The notes below the pieces were generated by a model that saw nothing but the letters and a program-made list of their open reading frames with translations, searched no databases and was not told the origin of the DNA. The position numbers and the translations under genes are program-made. This document shows, piece after piece, positions 32,313 through 44,168 of a DNA stretch of 64,000 bases (position 1 is its first letter; each line of letters begins with the position of its first letter). This DNA comes from Spirometra erinaceieuropaei (Eukaryota > Platyhelminthes > Cestoda > Diphyllobothriidea > Diphyllobothriidae). The stretch lies in NCBI GenBank assembly GCA_902702965.1, contig CACRXP010000007.1, positions 2,668,326 through 2,732,325 on the forward strand, written 5' to 3'.

Positions 32313-32559
32313 GGTGGACGTATACCGCCACCAAGAAAGCCCCCTCCACCGCAGTTGTCTTGTAGGCTGGACTTTCGTCTTTGGAACATTTTGATTTGTG
32401 TTACAGCGTATGGAACTACCAGCAAACAGGCTGATCTGTCGACTCGTGCGGTAACATCTGCAACCCTAGTTACTCGCTGGGCAAACTGGTTCGGCCTGAA
32501 GGACGAAGTTGTCCGGAATGTCATTTCATCCGAAAAGGGCCAACTGAAAATGTAGCAAA

Positions 32560-33589
32560 AGCTGGTCTGAAGCTCTTTTCAGGCTTTGCAGTCTGTGGGG
32601 CTGCCCCCATCCCCCCCCCCTCCCAATGGGCTCAATTCCATACGGGGTTTGTCGCTGACCAGCTGCAATGGAGGACGACCATTTGTGATATGGTGTAAGC
32701 AGTCGGCCGAATCCGTTATAACGAGTGCCATCGCAGGTGCAAAGTAGGTTGTGGAATGTGCCGTCAGTGATGACTGGCGCTCAATACTGATGCCTATACA
32801 TCTGCTGTGACTAGATTCACCAGTTTTTGGTCTGAGTGATATGCATAACGCACGGATAGTCCGGTTACAGCGGATTTAAGTGTGTCTGAGGTTCGTTGAC
32901 AGTAGGGATAGGTTGGGGGTTTGTGGCAGGAGAAAATCGCTGCGGATAGTTAGACGTCAGGGAGATGTGTCATATCATGAAGTGGCGCAAGGGGCAGCTG
33001 TGGGTGGCTTGTGTGAGAATCCGGGTCCCACCACTGCCACTCCGAATGCTCCACTCGTCCCCAAACTGGGGCATTAGGTGCTGTCTGCTTATTGTTGGCC
33101 TGTGGGCCGAAGCGAGCATGGCCTGCTCAACCACGCCTGAGTGGTCTGTGCTTACTTAACCTTGAGTTCTTGTTCCAAAATAATCATCTGGAGTCACCAC
33201 ACCGCAAAGTTGGGCGGAGGGCCCACAAACGGAGTCCACTTGGCTAACTGTTCTCCAGTTAGGTGTCACCTGAGACACAACCCACTTCTCCGTTCATCGG
33301 ATAATAAAAGAAGTAGTTATTCTCAGTTGTAACATTCGCCTGGCAGGTCCTGGTGTCTTTGTCTGTCTCGGTATTTTTGCGCCGGTAGACGATTTCGCAT
33401 TTTTGGGGTGAGTATTGGGAGGTGACCAGCTGTTTGCGAAGGCTGACTAAGTGCTACTCAGTTGTGCCCGCACGAAGGCCGTTTTGTGCATTATCTCAGG
33501 ACCCTGTTGTGTGTGAATAACAACCTTAAGGGTGTGACGCTAGTGTATGTTGGCGCATGCAGTGGGGACCAGGTCACGCGAGCACGCGT
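32560..33589. other. No gene recognised
   Basis: A C-run of about 11 lies near 32608. Short frames only. Confidence 0.35.
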
Positions 33590-33770
33590 GGATGGGTTGT
33601 TTGACCGCTAAGTCCGCGCCTTCCTCCGGTCGTCCTAACGTCATGTCATCGGAGCAGGGTGCGTGAGGCAAGGGCATGGTAGATGTCACGCAAGCCTGCC
33701 TCCGTGCAAAGTACCTCACGCACAAGTCACCGGTGGGGCGCACGGTGGTATCCAGGCTGTCCCATGTTAT
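33590..33770 (+). repeat. Dispersed repeat R1, copy a
   Basis: GGTAGATGTCACGCAAG, then ACGCACAAGTCACCG, then GCGCACGGTGG in the order seen in the other R1 copies (reference 50630-50775 and 59640-59765). Confidence 0.55.
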
Positions 33771-34379
33771 TTTAGCTGCGACTGTTATCTACGGCTTCCA
33801 GTCGTTTGCAACTGCTTAGTGGAGGCGCCTCCCTACAGCAGCAGCAGTAGTCCCAATGTGGCAGAAAGGAGTCAACGATTTCTGGTGACCAGTATCTCGA
33901 TTCTGATTAGGGGATGGAACTGAGCCAAAAGCGTTATCGCCATCGCACTTAGATACCCTGTGTCAAAAGCTGAGGCAGACCAGGAAGGAGGGGTAAATGA
34001 TGGGTTTCGGTCTCCAAAAAGGTCACTGAGACGCAGTTTTGTTCCGGCCTCTTGTAATTAAGGCGTCATCTTTAAAAAGGTGCATGCTCTATGCACTTTT
34101 GAACTCTCCTAGCGCCACGAAGTAAGCGGTCTCAGGTGGAAAGTGGAGACAGGAAAAGACCTGCTGACGGTGTTTACGTACTTTAGTCAGAGCCCTTCGT
34201 AAGGCTTGTAGATCGGTCTTGGTTTAGAAACAAATCAGAGAGGGACGTATTTGCGTATACATGCTGTCGTATTAATTGCATATGATTATGCACGGATGGA
34301 TCCCAAGGTTTGTGAGCGTCTGCTATGCCATGATCAGCAAAGTATGGCCTTCACAGCCTGGTGTACCCTGGCCGTTCCC

Positions 34380-34662
34380 CGTGTGAATGGTTACCCAGTC
34401 ACCCACGTCTTTTCTGTTGCAGTCGTGGCGTCCAGATGCGGGTTCAACCGCGCCATTCACCTGCGTCCTCCCCCGCCTCCGGTCTCCTTGACTATGTCTT
34501 TACAGCGGGTTCAGGCGGGGAAGGGTAGTGTGCGGTGGGTGCCGTGCAAGTCTACCCTCACTACAAACTAATTCACGCTCAAGTCACCTTGTCTGCTTCA
34601 CTTTGATGTGGATCGCATGGTGGACATTGTCGGCAACGACGGTCGAACTTTCGGACATAGTC
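34380..34662 (+). repeat. Dispersed repeat R1, copy b
   Basis: Contains CCGGTCTCCTTGACTATGTC, GTGCAAGTCTACC, ACTAATTCACGCTCAAGTCACC and, at the end, GGACATTGTCGGCAACGACG followed by GTCGAAC. The order is the same as in copies e, g and h. Confidence 0.65.
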
Positions 34663-35318
34663 ACCGTTACTCTGAACCCAGCCACTGAACGGGAGACTGA
34701 ATTAGGCGAACTGTTCATTTAGCGATCCGATTAATGCACAGTCGAACCAGAATGAGCTCTCAAAGGCTACGTGGGCGGCGGTGTTTGGGAAGAAGACCTC
34801 CGCCTGAATGTGCGAGCTGCCCTGGGTGGGGTTGGTCGTGGGTGCTGACAAACCAGTCCTACCGACCGGTAGTTAAGCGCCAATGCACGAAGTCTAGGTT
34901 TGAACGCCATAGGACAATGCTTCTTAGGGATGGAAATGCAATCTTGCAGAACACAGCCGTTCCCTGGCGACATTAGGATCGAGTTCTCTGTGAACATGAC
35001 CCTCAGCAGCCGCACAAAAAGCCTTCTTGTACGGATCAGATTTTGTTTCTGAAATGGCCGCAATATAAAGAAGGCGTGTTCTTGTGTTTGCAGTCGAAAA
35101 AGTGAAAGAAACGACCGAAAGTGTCAATTTTTTCCGTGGCCTCACTCTGTAAAAAACTAAAGTACTTAGACTTCTGTCAGCGGAATACAGTATCAAAGTA
35201 CTCCTCATAGAGGTAATTTATTAGGGAAAGTTTTCTAACTGATTTAAGGCATATTTGCTGTTGACTTTCGTTGTGGACGATGAGGGTTCCTAAACGCAAC
35301 ATTGCCACAACGCAACGT
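34663..35318. other. No gene recognised between R1 copies
   Basis: Short frames on both strands only. Nothing recognisable. Confidence 0.35.
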
Positions 35319-35370
35319 TGTTGTGGACCACACGGTGGACGTCGTCGGCAACGACGGTCGAACTGTCAAA
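35319..35370 (+). repeat. Dispersed repeat R1, copy c (3' end only)
   Basis: GTGGACCACACGGTGGACGT followed by CGTCGGCAACGACGGTCGAA, which is the conserved R1 terminus. Confidence 0.6.
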
Positions 35371-37060
35371 TAGGAGAGGAATGGACTTGTGTATTCATTC
35401 TTGTATTAGTTGCATCTATGTATTTGTGTACGAATGGTTCGCAGATGAATCTGGTCGGATCGGGAACAGGGCGCGTTTAAGTAGTAAATCGCAGGCTGAG
35501 TGGATTGAGGCTCAAAAACTGCTTGACGAAGTTGGGGCTGGTTTGTTCAACCGAGGAAACGAGATAGATCGTCCTGCATTTAGGGAAGGTACCACTATGG
35601 ACACAAGTTGAAGCAGAATGCCGAGCTAGAGGATAAGGGTATCATTTGAGGGGAGATTACGCCTGGTGGGATGCCCGATCATGTATTATTTTTACGGCAG
35701 AGAGCTGTTTATTACTAAGAACGTAAAAACGCCCGGTGGCTGGATAGAGAACCGTAGACGGGATTTACATGGAGCGATTTCACGTGTATGATTGACAGAG
35801 TGATAGTATTACTCGTGGCCACCGCCGATGGGACATAGGTCCACCGCCTAGAGGCGCAGCGCTTGACTTCCGCTCACCTCGAAGTCACTGACTTGAAGAC
35901 AAACACTGGTCCTCCCCCGACTGGGGTTTAAGTACAGCTGATGAATAACGACAAGCCAGTAGTGACAGTCTGCATTCTCCGGGACGCCAGTTTCTTCTGG
36001 TCGAAGCCTGCGCCGGCGGGGCGTTGTGCCAAGAAAATTCTGCGTTCCGTCCTCGAGGGTGTCTAGAGAAAGACGAATCAACTGCATCGAATGCAAAGGG
36101 AGGAGATGCCGCTTCTTGAAAAATTTTGTAAATAAGAAAATACGCGTATGATTAAATTTTTCGGTGCCCGAATCCGTTTAAATGAAGGGTAGACATTAAA
36201 GAACCACACTGCCGGAGATTGTGGTAATCCTCTCTGGATACGGATCGTAGAAACGCAGAAGCCACCCCCTATGACGAGCCTGGTGTGGATTCGGGATGAG
36301 GGTGGCTCAAGTCTGTTAAGGCATGTCCATTTTGCGGATGTGCGAATTTCGCATTCCCATTGTCTGCAGCCAAATATAATTGTCGCTTATTCAAGCCTCA
36401 AGTTATGTTTTCTGTTTATGGGTTGGAGTCGTTTTTTCTTGTCAAGGTAGCACCGGTCATTTTGATTTTTTAAGAAAACATGAATTCTGAAGAGCTTTTG
36501 ACGCTACATAGCGGAATGAACAGAGTTTCTTAAAAGGAGTGAAGGCATTTTTGGTGGGGACCCAGGATGAAGGCGGTGTAACCGCGTGTCTATAGGGATG
36601 GCCGATGCTGCTTACCTCCCAAGTGCTGGCGTCGCCTCTACCGCACACCACTTTCCGCCCTCTCTATGTTAGCGTCCCCCCCCACGACCTTCCCCTGCGA
36701 TTGGCTGCAACGCTGCATTCCCCATTGGTCGTTAAGCTGGCATGACGATGTCATCTCCCTCCCCCCCCCGTATAGACGGATCGTTCGTCTGCTGTAGCCA
36801 AATCTGTTTTCTTGCATCTTCTACCGTTTTATTATATCATAAGTCCCCTTCTGCTGATAGTATGTCTTTTATGTTCATCTATCTTGTTCACCCGAATGTT
36901 CGTGATGACATGTCTAACCACCCTGTTCTGTTCATTCTCCACTGGGATCTATCCTAAGTGCTCTGCATTACTCCGTGTATGCCATCACCAACGTCACGGG
37001 CTGTCGGATACCCTCCGTAGATCGGCGGTCCAGTTCCTGCGGTGCTGAAGATCAACCAGT
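35371..37060. other. No gene recognised
   Basis: Frames at plus 35318-35611 and minus 35848-36096 have no recognisable domain. Two C-runs (about 36677 and 36763) and a GC-rich segment lie near 36570-36770. Confidence 0.35.
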
Positions 37061-37061
37061 A

Positions 37062-37563
37062 CAATTGCCGGCAACGGTATAGAGAAGGACCCCACTTAAC
37101 TGTCATTAGACTGTTGATCGTGCCATACGTGATTTCTGGTAAAGGGAGTTTTATGGGTGTAGCAGCACCCTAGACAGTAAGTTGGCAAAATGAAAGAAAA
37201 CACAGAAATTGCCTGGATTCATGTCGAAAGTCATATCTTACGCTATTGTACGATAACGGAACAATAAATGTGTAAAGCCATAACCTACTCAAATAGTTAT
37301 AGTAGGTCTTATTTATAGGGAACCGATATTTGGGTGCCATCTCCCAACTCTTACCGATAGTAATAGGTAAACAATAAAGAAAAAGCAAATCTCACAAAAT
37401 AACATATTTTTATTTAAGGTGTGAGGCTGTGGGAAGTAATCGTTGTTGGCAGTATAATTTCTGTAACAGCCTGCGAATGTATGCTAAGATAAAACCCCAT
37501 ATGACACGATCCACAGTCTACTGACAGTTAAGAGGGGTCCTTCTCTATACCGTCGCCCAGTTG
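37062..37563. repeat. Inverted-repeat element of about 500 bp
   Basis: 37070-37126 (ACGGTATAGAGAAGGACCCC and on through CTGTTGATCGTG) is matched in reverse complement by 37499-37556 (CACGATCCACAGTCTACTGA ... GGGGTCCTTCTCTATACCGT). Weaker matching continues a few bases outward. The interior of about 370 bp is AT-rich with no coding potential. It is consistent with a small non-autonomous terminal-inverted-repeat element. Superfamily unknown. Confidence 0.65.
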
Positions 37564-38574
37564 CCAGTATCACTTTTCTTGAAGACGCTGTCAGTATTTT
37601 TTGGTGTCGTCTGTTTAACAGATTGGACCAATGCAACAACCCGAAACTAGTTTCATATTTCCATTGTCTACGACCACACAATAGGTGCAACTTATTCGAA
37701 ATTCGGCTTGATTGTCCGTTTACGGTGTGGTGGCCCTACTCCGTTAGCCTGTTGCAACACCGCGCCTCTCGTGAGTGCCTGCACGCGCGCACCAGCGACA
37801 GCCTGAGTTTCGCGCGCTCACAGCTTTCCAACTGTCCAATCATCTTCAAGGTCAATTCAGAGGCGCACACGCCACACTCTCCCGGTGCCGGACGTACCTT
37901 CATTCGACTGCCAGCCCTCTTCAACCCCTTCTCCAGCTATTCTGCACAGAATGAACTATCCTCCCAGCCAGTGTCCAGCTCCTTCTCTTTCCATTCGGGA
38001 TCGAGCCTGAAGGTCGTTGTGGCTACGGTCTCGGTATGCCTTAAGCCGCTGTGATGGCAGTTCTCAAGGGCCCGTGAAATCAATGTTTTACCAGCCATTT
38101 TGGAACTTCCTAAAAGGGGGTGTTGCCAACTATTGTCGACACTTGGAATGATACTGACAGTTCTTTTCGCATTATAAAAGACGCTTTGTAGGTCATCAGT
38201 CCCGAACTGACAGTGCACTGGTCAAAATCAAACTATTTATCTTTGTTCTCCCCACCGAGGCGTCAAATTCGTGCCAGACTGCCAGTCTAATAAGCCAACC
38301 ACGTAGGCCTGAACACCTGTTTCCTTCCTCGACCGTCGTTTAGATGCATTTATAACTGCAGATAAATAACCCGTAGAATTTCTAACATCACTATTTTCTT
38401 GGAGCTATTGTTTATCTGCTTGACGTCATATGATGACCTGAATTCCCTGTTAGGTGGATTCGCACAGTGAAGTAGCCCTGTTACATTATCCACCGTTCTT
38501 CTGATGTACGGCCTTTAGCGGAGGTCGGAGGGATGGGCTATTCCGGTTGGTGAATTTTGTCTGAGACCAATATG
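37564..38574. other. No gene recognised
   Basis: Overlapping frames at plus 37623-38054 and minus 37937-38218 have no recognisable domain. The minus frame reads YNAKRTVSIIPSVDNSWQHP and could be decayed mobile-element protein. Confidence 0.3.
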
Positions 38575-38925
38575 AATACCTCTAACCACTGGGCCACGAG
38601 CCCGTTGCCCTGTCGGTTTCGATCGAGAATATGCAGTGGTAGGGGGCGCTCACCGATCGTTCTTACGGAACTCACTCGTTCCGCTGCGCCTTACGGGCTC
38701 CCTCTCGAGCCCAACCAGCAGCCGCACAGCGGCGCATGATATGCTCAGAAGGGTATTACCGACAAAGACCAGGGAGACTGGAATGGCCACTTCTGCTTAT
38801 TAGCCAAAGTCAGCCAGTCATACCCAACCCCGAAATGTGGAACACTTCGAGAGAGCCCGTACGGCACAACAGAACGAGTGAGTTCCGTAAGAAAGATCGG
38901 TGAGCGTCCCCTACCATTACACTTA
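38575..38925 (-). repeat. tRNA-derived SINE, rearranged copy
   Basis: Reverse-complement A box (CCACTGGGCCA, 38587-38597) is followed by the SINE 5' leader (TGTCGGTTTCGATCGAGAAT) and GGGGGCGCTCACCGATCG. The SINE body (TATTAGCCAAAGTCAGCCAG, TCATACCCAACCCCGAA) then appears, and the leader is repeated. Parts are in a different order from 55376-55965, so this is a rearranged or tandem composite. Confidence 0.65.
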
Positions 38926-39507
38926 TCATTATTAGCAGTCCTCTCGTTCGCTGCCGACGGTCGTAATTAGTGTGATGGTTGCCTGTTTGTACACATATGA
39001 GTCCTTATTAGCTGCAATTTCGTCAGTGATGTTGATTATTGAGGCAAAAATAAATTGATGATTTGGCTGGCTGGTACTGTAACCGGAAGCGACGTTCTCC
39101 CTTGCCCTCCTCGCCTGCCCAACTACTCCGGAAAGCTAAACAGGTCGACGCAGTTTGAAGAAGACTTTGCCGACCTGGTTGGAGCATGGAACGTATGTTG
39201 GGGTTCCAGTATAGACCGCCTTCGCTCATACCAACTGCCTACATTCTACCTAAGGGTATTAATTTCTAAAGGCATGACGCCCAAGAAGGAATTCAAGGAT
39301 GGATTAAATAAGCTATAATATTCGAAATCTGTCCAAGGATTTGCATCTGTCATGGAGGTCAACATGGACCCATTTTACTAAGGCAGCCTCTCGTACACAA
39401 GGTTCATGGAGGGAATGGTCGGCGGTCTTCTCAACTTCAAGAATATAAGTAGTTCGTAAATGCAAGCAGAGCTTCTATGTCGTCACTAATACGATCACGA
39501 GTGAGTC
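38926..39507. other. No gene recognised
   Basis: A plus frame at 39055-39318 has no recognisable domain. Confidence 0.3.
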
Positions 39508-39825
39508 TGGACAGGAATCGAAACTATTGAAGTCGCAGTAAGCCAGCTGTCTGCTAGAGGGCGTATTTTCGCTAACCGACCAGGATTTCGTGCTTTACTT
39601 TGGACTGGAATATCTGGGTTGAAAATCACTAGACTACCAACAAGGGTTAGATCATACGCGTACGGCAGCAGAAAATCAGCAGAACGCGTGTATGTTTTTT
39701 GTGAAACAAACACACCTGCCGAATACGATTTCAGTAGTAATTCTAAAAGGAAATACAAAAGTGCGGCTGCGGTGTCAACCCCACTGGATTTACCCAAAAT
39801 TGGCACATTAACTCGAGCGGATTAA
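39508..39825 (+). pseudogene. Open frame of unknown nature, possibly LTR-retrotransposon-derived
   Basis: A frame without ATG is open for about 106 codons to TAA at 39823-39825, from just after a TGA at 39505-39507. Its middle reads ERVYVFCETNTPAEYDFSSN then KRKYKSAAAVSTPLDLPKIG. This vaguely recalls the RNase H start of Pao/BEL elements (HVFCDAS...KSRVAPLKxxxIPRLEL), but the key Asp is Glu. It could equally be an exon starting at a splice site near 39518. Low confidence. Confidence 0.2.
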
Positions 39826-40356
39826 AGAACTGAAGCTTCCTTTCCCATCAGGCTTCTCGTCCTTCGCTTTCCGTTTAGGTGCTTCGTCGACCATCAGCCT
39901 ATCCTAACCACAGGTAAAGTTGGCTTCTGAGCATTTTCTAGAGAGGATATCATTCCCTCCTCCACTTAAATTGAAGTCACCTTAGGAGAAACTGTCATTA
40001 GTGAAAACTTCCTTGCACGCAGAACAGATGTCTGAGGTTGGGATACATATGCCGCCTCCATTTTCCTCGAACTCTGAGTCCTGCTCAGTTGCCACCTGTT
40101 TCGTCTCGTTAAACCCTCTGTCTGTGAATTTTATATGTGCGGTTTTTGACGTGATGCTTAAACGCCTTCACTTCTCAAACACTTAAATAATGTTGCCTTC
40201 GGAATGCTCCAGCAATTTGACTTCTGCGTCGATGTCTACTGAAATTTTTAGTAGGACTACTATAAAAATGTCTCCGCCTTATTCCTGTCTACCCCCCTGC
40301 GTTGTACGCATGACGCAGCATGCTCACCAAAGAGCGACGCACTTCAAAAGATGAGG

Positions 40357-40423
40357 ATGCGATCGCTGAAACAAAAATCTGTGAAAAGTCAGGAAAATGA
40401 ACTTCTTGTTTCAGCGATCGCAT
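40357..40423. repeat. Perfect 18 bp hairpin containing GCGATCGC
   Basis: ATGCGATCGCTGAAACAA (40357-40374) and its exact reverse complement (40406-40423) are separated by 31 bp. GCGATCGC words recur near 57003 and 57128, beside the Penelope fragment. Confidence 0.8.
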
Positions 40424-40644
40424 ATTCCTCCATCGGACTGCCTCCTGGAACTGGCCTCGTCGTCCCTATCGACAGTGCCGCACTTGTTATTGGCAACCAC
40501 AGTTTTCACGGACAAAAAAACAAAGATCTCGTCCGCCGTCTCTCATGACCGCGGGGTCAAGGCGGAATTTTGCGAAGAGGGCGAGCGCTGCTGCTTTTAT
40601 ATTATATTTTCAGTCGGATAGGCAAGACAGTTCGATTATCAATT

Positions 40645-40820
40645 TCGGCGATGTCTACCGAGTGTTCCACGGTAGGGTGAGGCGGGGAATGGTGACTTGC
40701 GCATGAACTAGTGGACTTGCGCTGCGACTACTGCATTCTCTCTTCATCTCCCACCTGGATTCGACGTCAAGGCATTGTCAGGAATACTGAGGGCGCAAAA
40801 TGATGGAGGTGGCCAGCCCG
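40645..40820 (-). repeat. Dispersed repeat R1, copy d (part 1, interrupted)
   Basis: GCGATGTCTACCGAGTGTTC, then GGGGAATGGTGACTTGCGC, are R1 in reverse orientation, as in copy f (53490-53545). The copy is cut by the FB palindrome at 40821 and resumes at 42811. Confidence 0.6.
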
Positions 40821-42808
40821 GAGTAAGTGGGCTAACTCATGAAATCTCAACAGAAATTCCGAAATGCGTTTTCGTTTCGAAAAGATTAATTAAGTAGGGT
40901 TGTAAAACCAATCAGCCTACAGCATAATTCTAAAATAATTCAGTTATCTCTGGACGCCGGCTTTCGAACAAACTTCTTTTTGGCTGCACCTAAAAACCAT
41001 AATCCGTAAAAAAAGACTGCTTACGTGGCATGCAATTTTCTCGTTGATTTTCGATGCCCTTAAGGATTCAATTATATTTCACGGAAAACATGAATGAAAA
41101 TATGCATTCTTTTGCTCATTCAGTAGAAAATTACGTCATCTTTCAATTTTACACTCGAAGGAAGGGTATAATTTCGGTTTTATAAAACTTTACCAATTCC
41201 CGAATAACCTTGAACCCGACCTGCCGCTGCGCTCGCATTCAGGGTTCCCAAACTACAAGCTGAATAATTTCCGCGTACGGTAAACCATCATTTCTCTACG
41301 GTATTAAGAGGAGGCCATATGGGGTTCATAAAATTGAGCAGTGGCTTTGAGCCACATTTTTAACTTTACAATCCACGTTGGTAAATGCAGAGACATGACG
41401 TTTTATGAAGGGCCATTTCACGGTATTGAAAAACCTCACAATTAGAAACTTTTTTAAAACTGAATTATACCTTTTCTTCGAGTGTGAAATTGAAAAAAGA
41501 CGTTATTTTCTCCTGAATGAGTAAAGGAGTAAATATTTTCATGCATGTTTTTCATGAAATATAATTGAATCTTTAAGGGCATCGAAAGTCAATGAGAAAA
41601 TTTCATGCTACGCACAGTGAGTGACCGATCTCATGAAATGTTGGCTGAAATTCTGAAATGCGTTTTCGACTAGGAAGGATTAATTGGTCGCGGTTGTAAT
41701 ACTGATGATTTTAAGGCATACTCTTATAACATTTCGGACTCGGCAGGATGTCGGCTTTTAAGTGTACTTCTTTTCAATCTCCTGCATAAAGCGTGCTCGG
41801 TAAAAAATGACTACTTAAGTAGCATGCATTTTCCCATTGATTTTCGTTGGTCCTGCAAATTCAAATATATTTTAAAGAAATCATAAACAAAAATATGCTT
41901 TCTTTTAGCCAGTTAATAGAGAATCACGTCTTCTTTATATTTTATACTTAAGGAAGGAGTATAATTAGGTTTTCAAAAGTTTCTAATTATGAGACTTTTT
42001 AAGACCGCGATATGTCCATTCACATAGCATCGTAGCTGGCCGTTTACCACTGTTCCTCATGAAATGTACAACATGGTCCGATTTCATTGTAAAATTTTAT
42101 GGACTCTGTATGATATCTCTTTAATGGCATAGAAAAATATGTGATTTTCTTTACGCGGAACGCATGCACCTTGTAGAGTGAAATCACTAAGCGCTAATGC
42201 AACGAATGATCAGACTCCAAATTATTCGGCAATTAGAAAACTTTTTAAGACCTAATTATACTCCTTCCTTAAGTATAAAATATAAAGAAGACGTGATTCT
42301 CTATTGATTGACTAAAAGAAAACATATTTTGTTTTTGGTTTCTACAAAATATATTTGAATTTCCAAGACCATCGAAAATCAATGGGAAAATCCACGCTAC
42401 TTAAGTAGTCATTTTTTAGCGAGCACGCTTTATACAGGAGATTGAAAAGAAGTGCACTTAAAAGCCGACATCCTGCCGAGTCCGAAATGTTATAAGAGTA
42501 TGCCTTAAAATCATCGGTATTACAACCGCGACCAAGTAATCCTTCCTAATCGAAAACGCATATCAGAATTTCAGCCAACATTTCATGAGATCGGTCACTC
42601 ACTGTAAGTAGTCTTTTTTTTACTGATTAGGGTTTTTAGGTGCAGCCGGAAAGAAGTTTGTTCGAAAGCCGGCGTTCGGAGGTAACTGAAATATTACATA
42701 GTTATTTTGCAGGCTGACTAGTTTTACAGCCCTACTTAATTAATCTTTTTAAAAAGAAAACGCATTTCGGAATTTCTGTTGAGATTTAATGAGTTAGCCC
42801 ACCTACTG
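40821..42808. mobile_element. FB-1: palindromic MITE, subfamily I, interrupted by FB-2
   Basis: The left end GAGTAAGTGGGCTAACTCAT is a decayed CAGTAGGTGGGCTAACTCAT, and the right end is its reverse complement (ATGAGTTAGCCCACCTACTG) followed by TA. Without the nested FB-2 it is about 998 bp, matching other copies. Each arm is roughly 370 bp, with a central core of about 250 bp in the opposite orientation to that of FB-5. It is inserted in R1 copy d. Confidence 0.8.
41615..42604. mobile_element. FB-2: palindromic MITE, subfamily II, nested in FB-1
   Basis: The ends are CAGTGAGTGACCGATCTCAT at 41615 and its exact reverse complement at 42585-42604, followed by TA. The left TA has become CA. The arms pair over several hundred bases, for example GATGTCGGCTTTTAAGTGTA with its near complement near 42461. 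Total 990 bp, with no protein-coding capacity. Confidence 0.85.
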
Positions 42809-42810
42809 TA

Positions 42811-43290
42811 GGCATGCCTCAACATCCCATGGTCACCACACAAACGACTGGGATTTTACACAAGAAGGGGGAGAGGTTCGGATCCCAACTGAGCGGGAGA
42901 GACATGAAGACCATATTAAGAAGAAACCAGGGCCGTCGGACTTTAGGTCCACTAATCAGCCACACAACGTGCAAACACACGCCGGGCTGACTGCAAGGTC
43001 CGAGTTACATTGTAGCTTGGCAGCCTTCCAAATAACAGCTTTTAGCACACCGTGATATAATCGAACGTGTCAGATTGTTTACTGCGAGGAAATGCGCTGA
43101 GACCGTCGACCTCACTCCCATTTCACTTCCCCCGTGCACTGGTCGATCGTCCGAACCGGTCAACTGACCGATACTGAGATCGGGAGAGGTGGCTGACAGA
43201 GTTGAGGACAGTCACTCTGTGCGAGCCACACACACGACCTGGCCCCCCACGCGCACACCAGGATTTCTCAAAGGGTTGGATCGCTCGAAT
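42811..43290 (-). repeat. Dispersed repeat R1, copy d (part 2)
   Basis: Aligns with 53660-54045: GGGCTGACTGCAAGGTCCGA, TCGAACGTGTCAGATTG, GAAATGCGCTGAGACCGTCG and CGAGCCACACACACGACC each have a counterpart in copy f. Confidence 0.65.
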
Positions 43291-44166
43291 ATCACATGTA
43301 GTAGAGGGGACGGATGGAAAAGGAGCTGAGGAAAGCGCTTCTCATTTACGTGAGAGGTGCCTTTGCTGTGTAATGTCGGAGGCGCGTGTGACCGAGTAAG
43401 CCCATGCGCGTTAGTTGAATGTGCGGATAAGCATAGTCAATCAGTCAAACTACCCATTTAAACAGATCGGCTTGACATCCACGTGCGAGTAACGATGAAA
43501 AAACTAGGCCAACAGCAGGACGGACTACGGGCGTTCGCTGCTGCCAGCGAGTTCCGATCTGCTGGGTTTAACGACTACTAATCAATAGGCAAGCATATCT
43601 ACCTCGAAAGGCGTGGAAGTTTGGGTCGATTCTTGGAGCAATGGCAGCAGCAGCTCCGCTGTGTCATGGCGCCTGTGAGAACGGGCTGGGCAGTATCGCA
43701 TATGTAGCCATGTCGATGCCAGAAAGATGTTTAGTAATTTTCAGGGTATGCTCTCAGATAAAAATTGAGGGCTGGGTGACCGCAGTTGTTGCTAGAACAA
43801 GGATAGCTTAGCCACCCTCGTGTAAGCAGTTTAGGATGACTTTATGCATTTCAAGTTAGTAACACGGTCTTTTTATTTAAAGTTTGTCACTGCTTCGAGC
43901 ATATAATTGAATTCGGATGTTTCTCCTACAAACTGTTTGTGAAATAACAGTCATATAGCTCATTTGTACAGGGTTGTTTTTCACAGAGTAACTTTCGTCT
44001 GCCCGCTCTCGCGATCTCCGGCAAGACCACTTGTCCATGATACAATTTTAAACATAATCCAACGAAGCACAGTCTACCCCTTATTTTTTCATGCAAAATG
44101 ACGTATTTCAGTGCTTCACTTCTACAGCTTGAAAATTCGGCGGCAATTGGACTGCATTAAGTGTAT
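43291..44166. other. No gene recognised
   Basis: No open frame with recognisable features, and no repeat shared with the rest of the window was noticed. Confidence 0.35.
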
Positions 44167-44168
44167 TA

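Noticed and set aside
37623..38218. Possible gene on either strand
   Set aside because: Overlapping open frames on both strands without recognisable domain or splice context.
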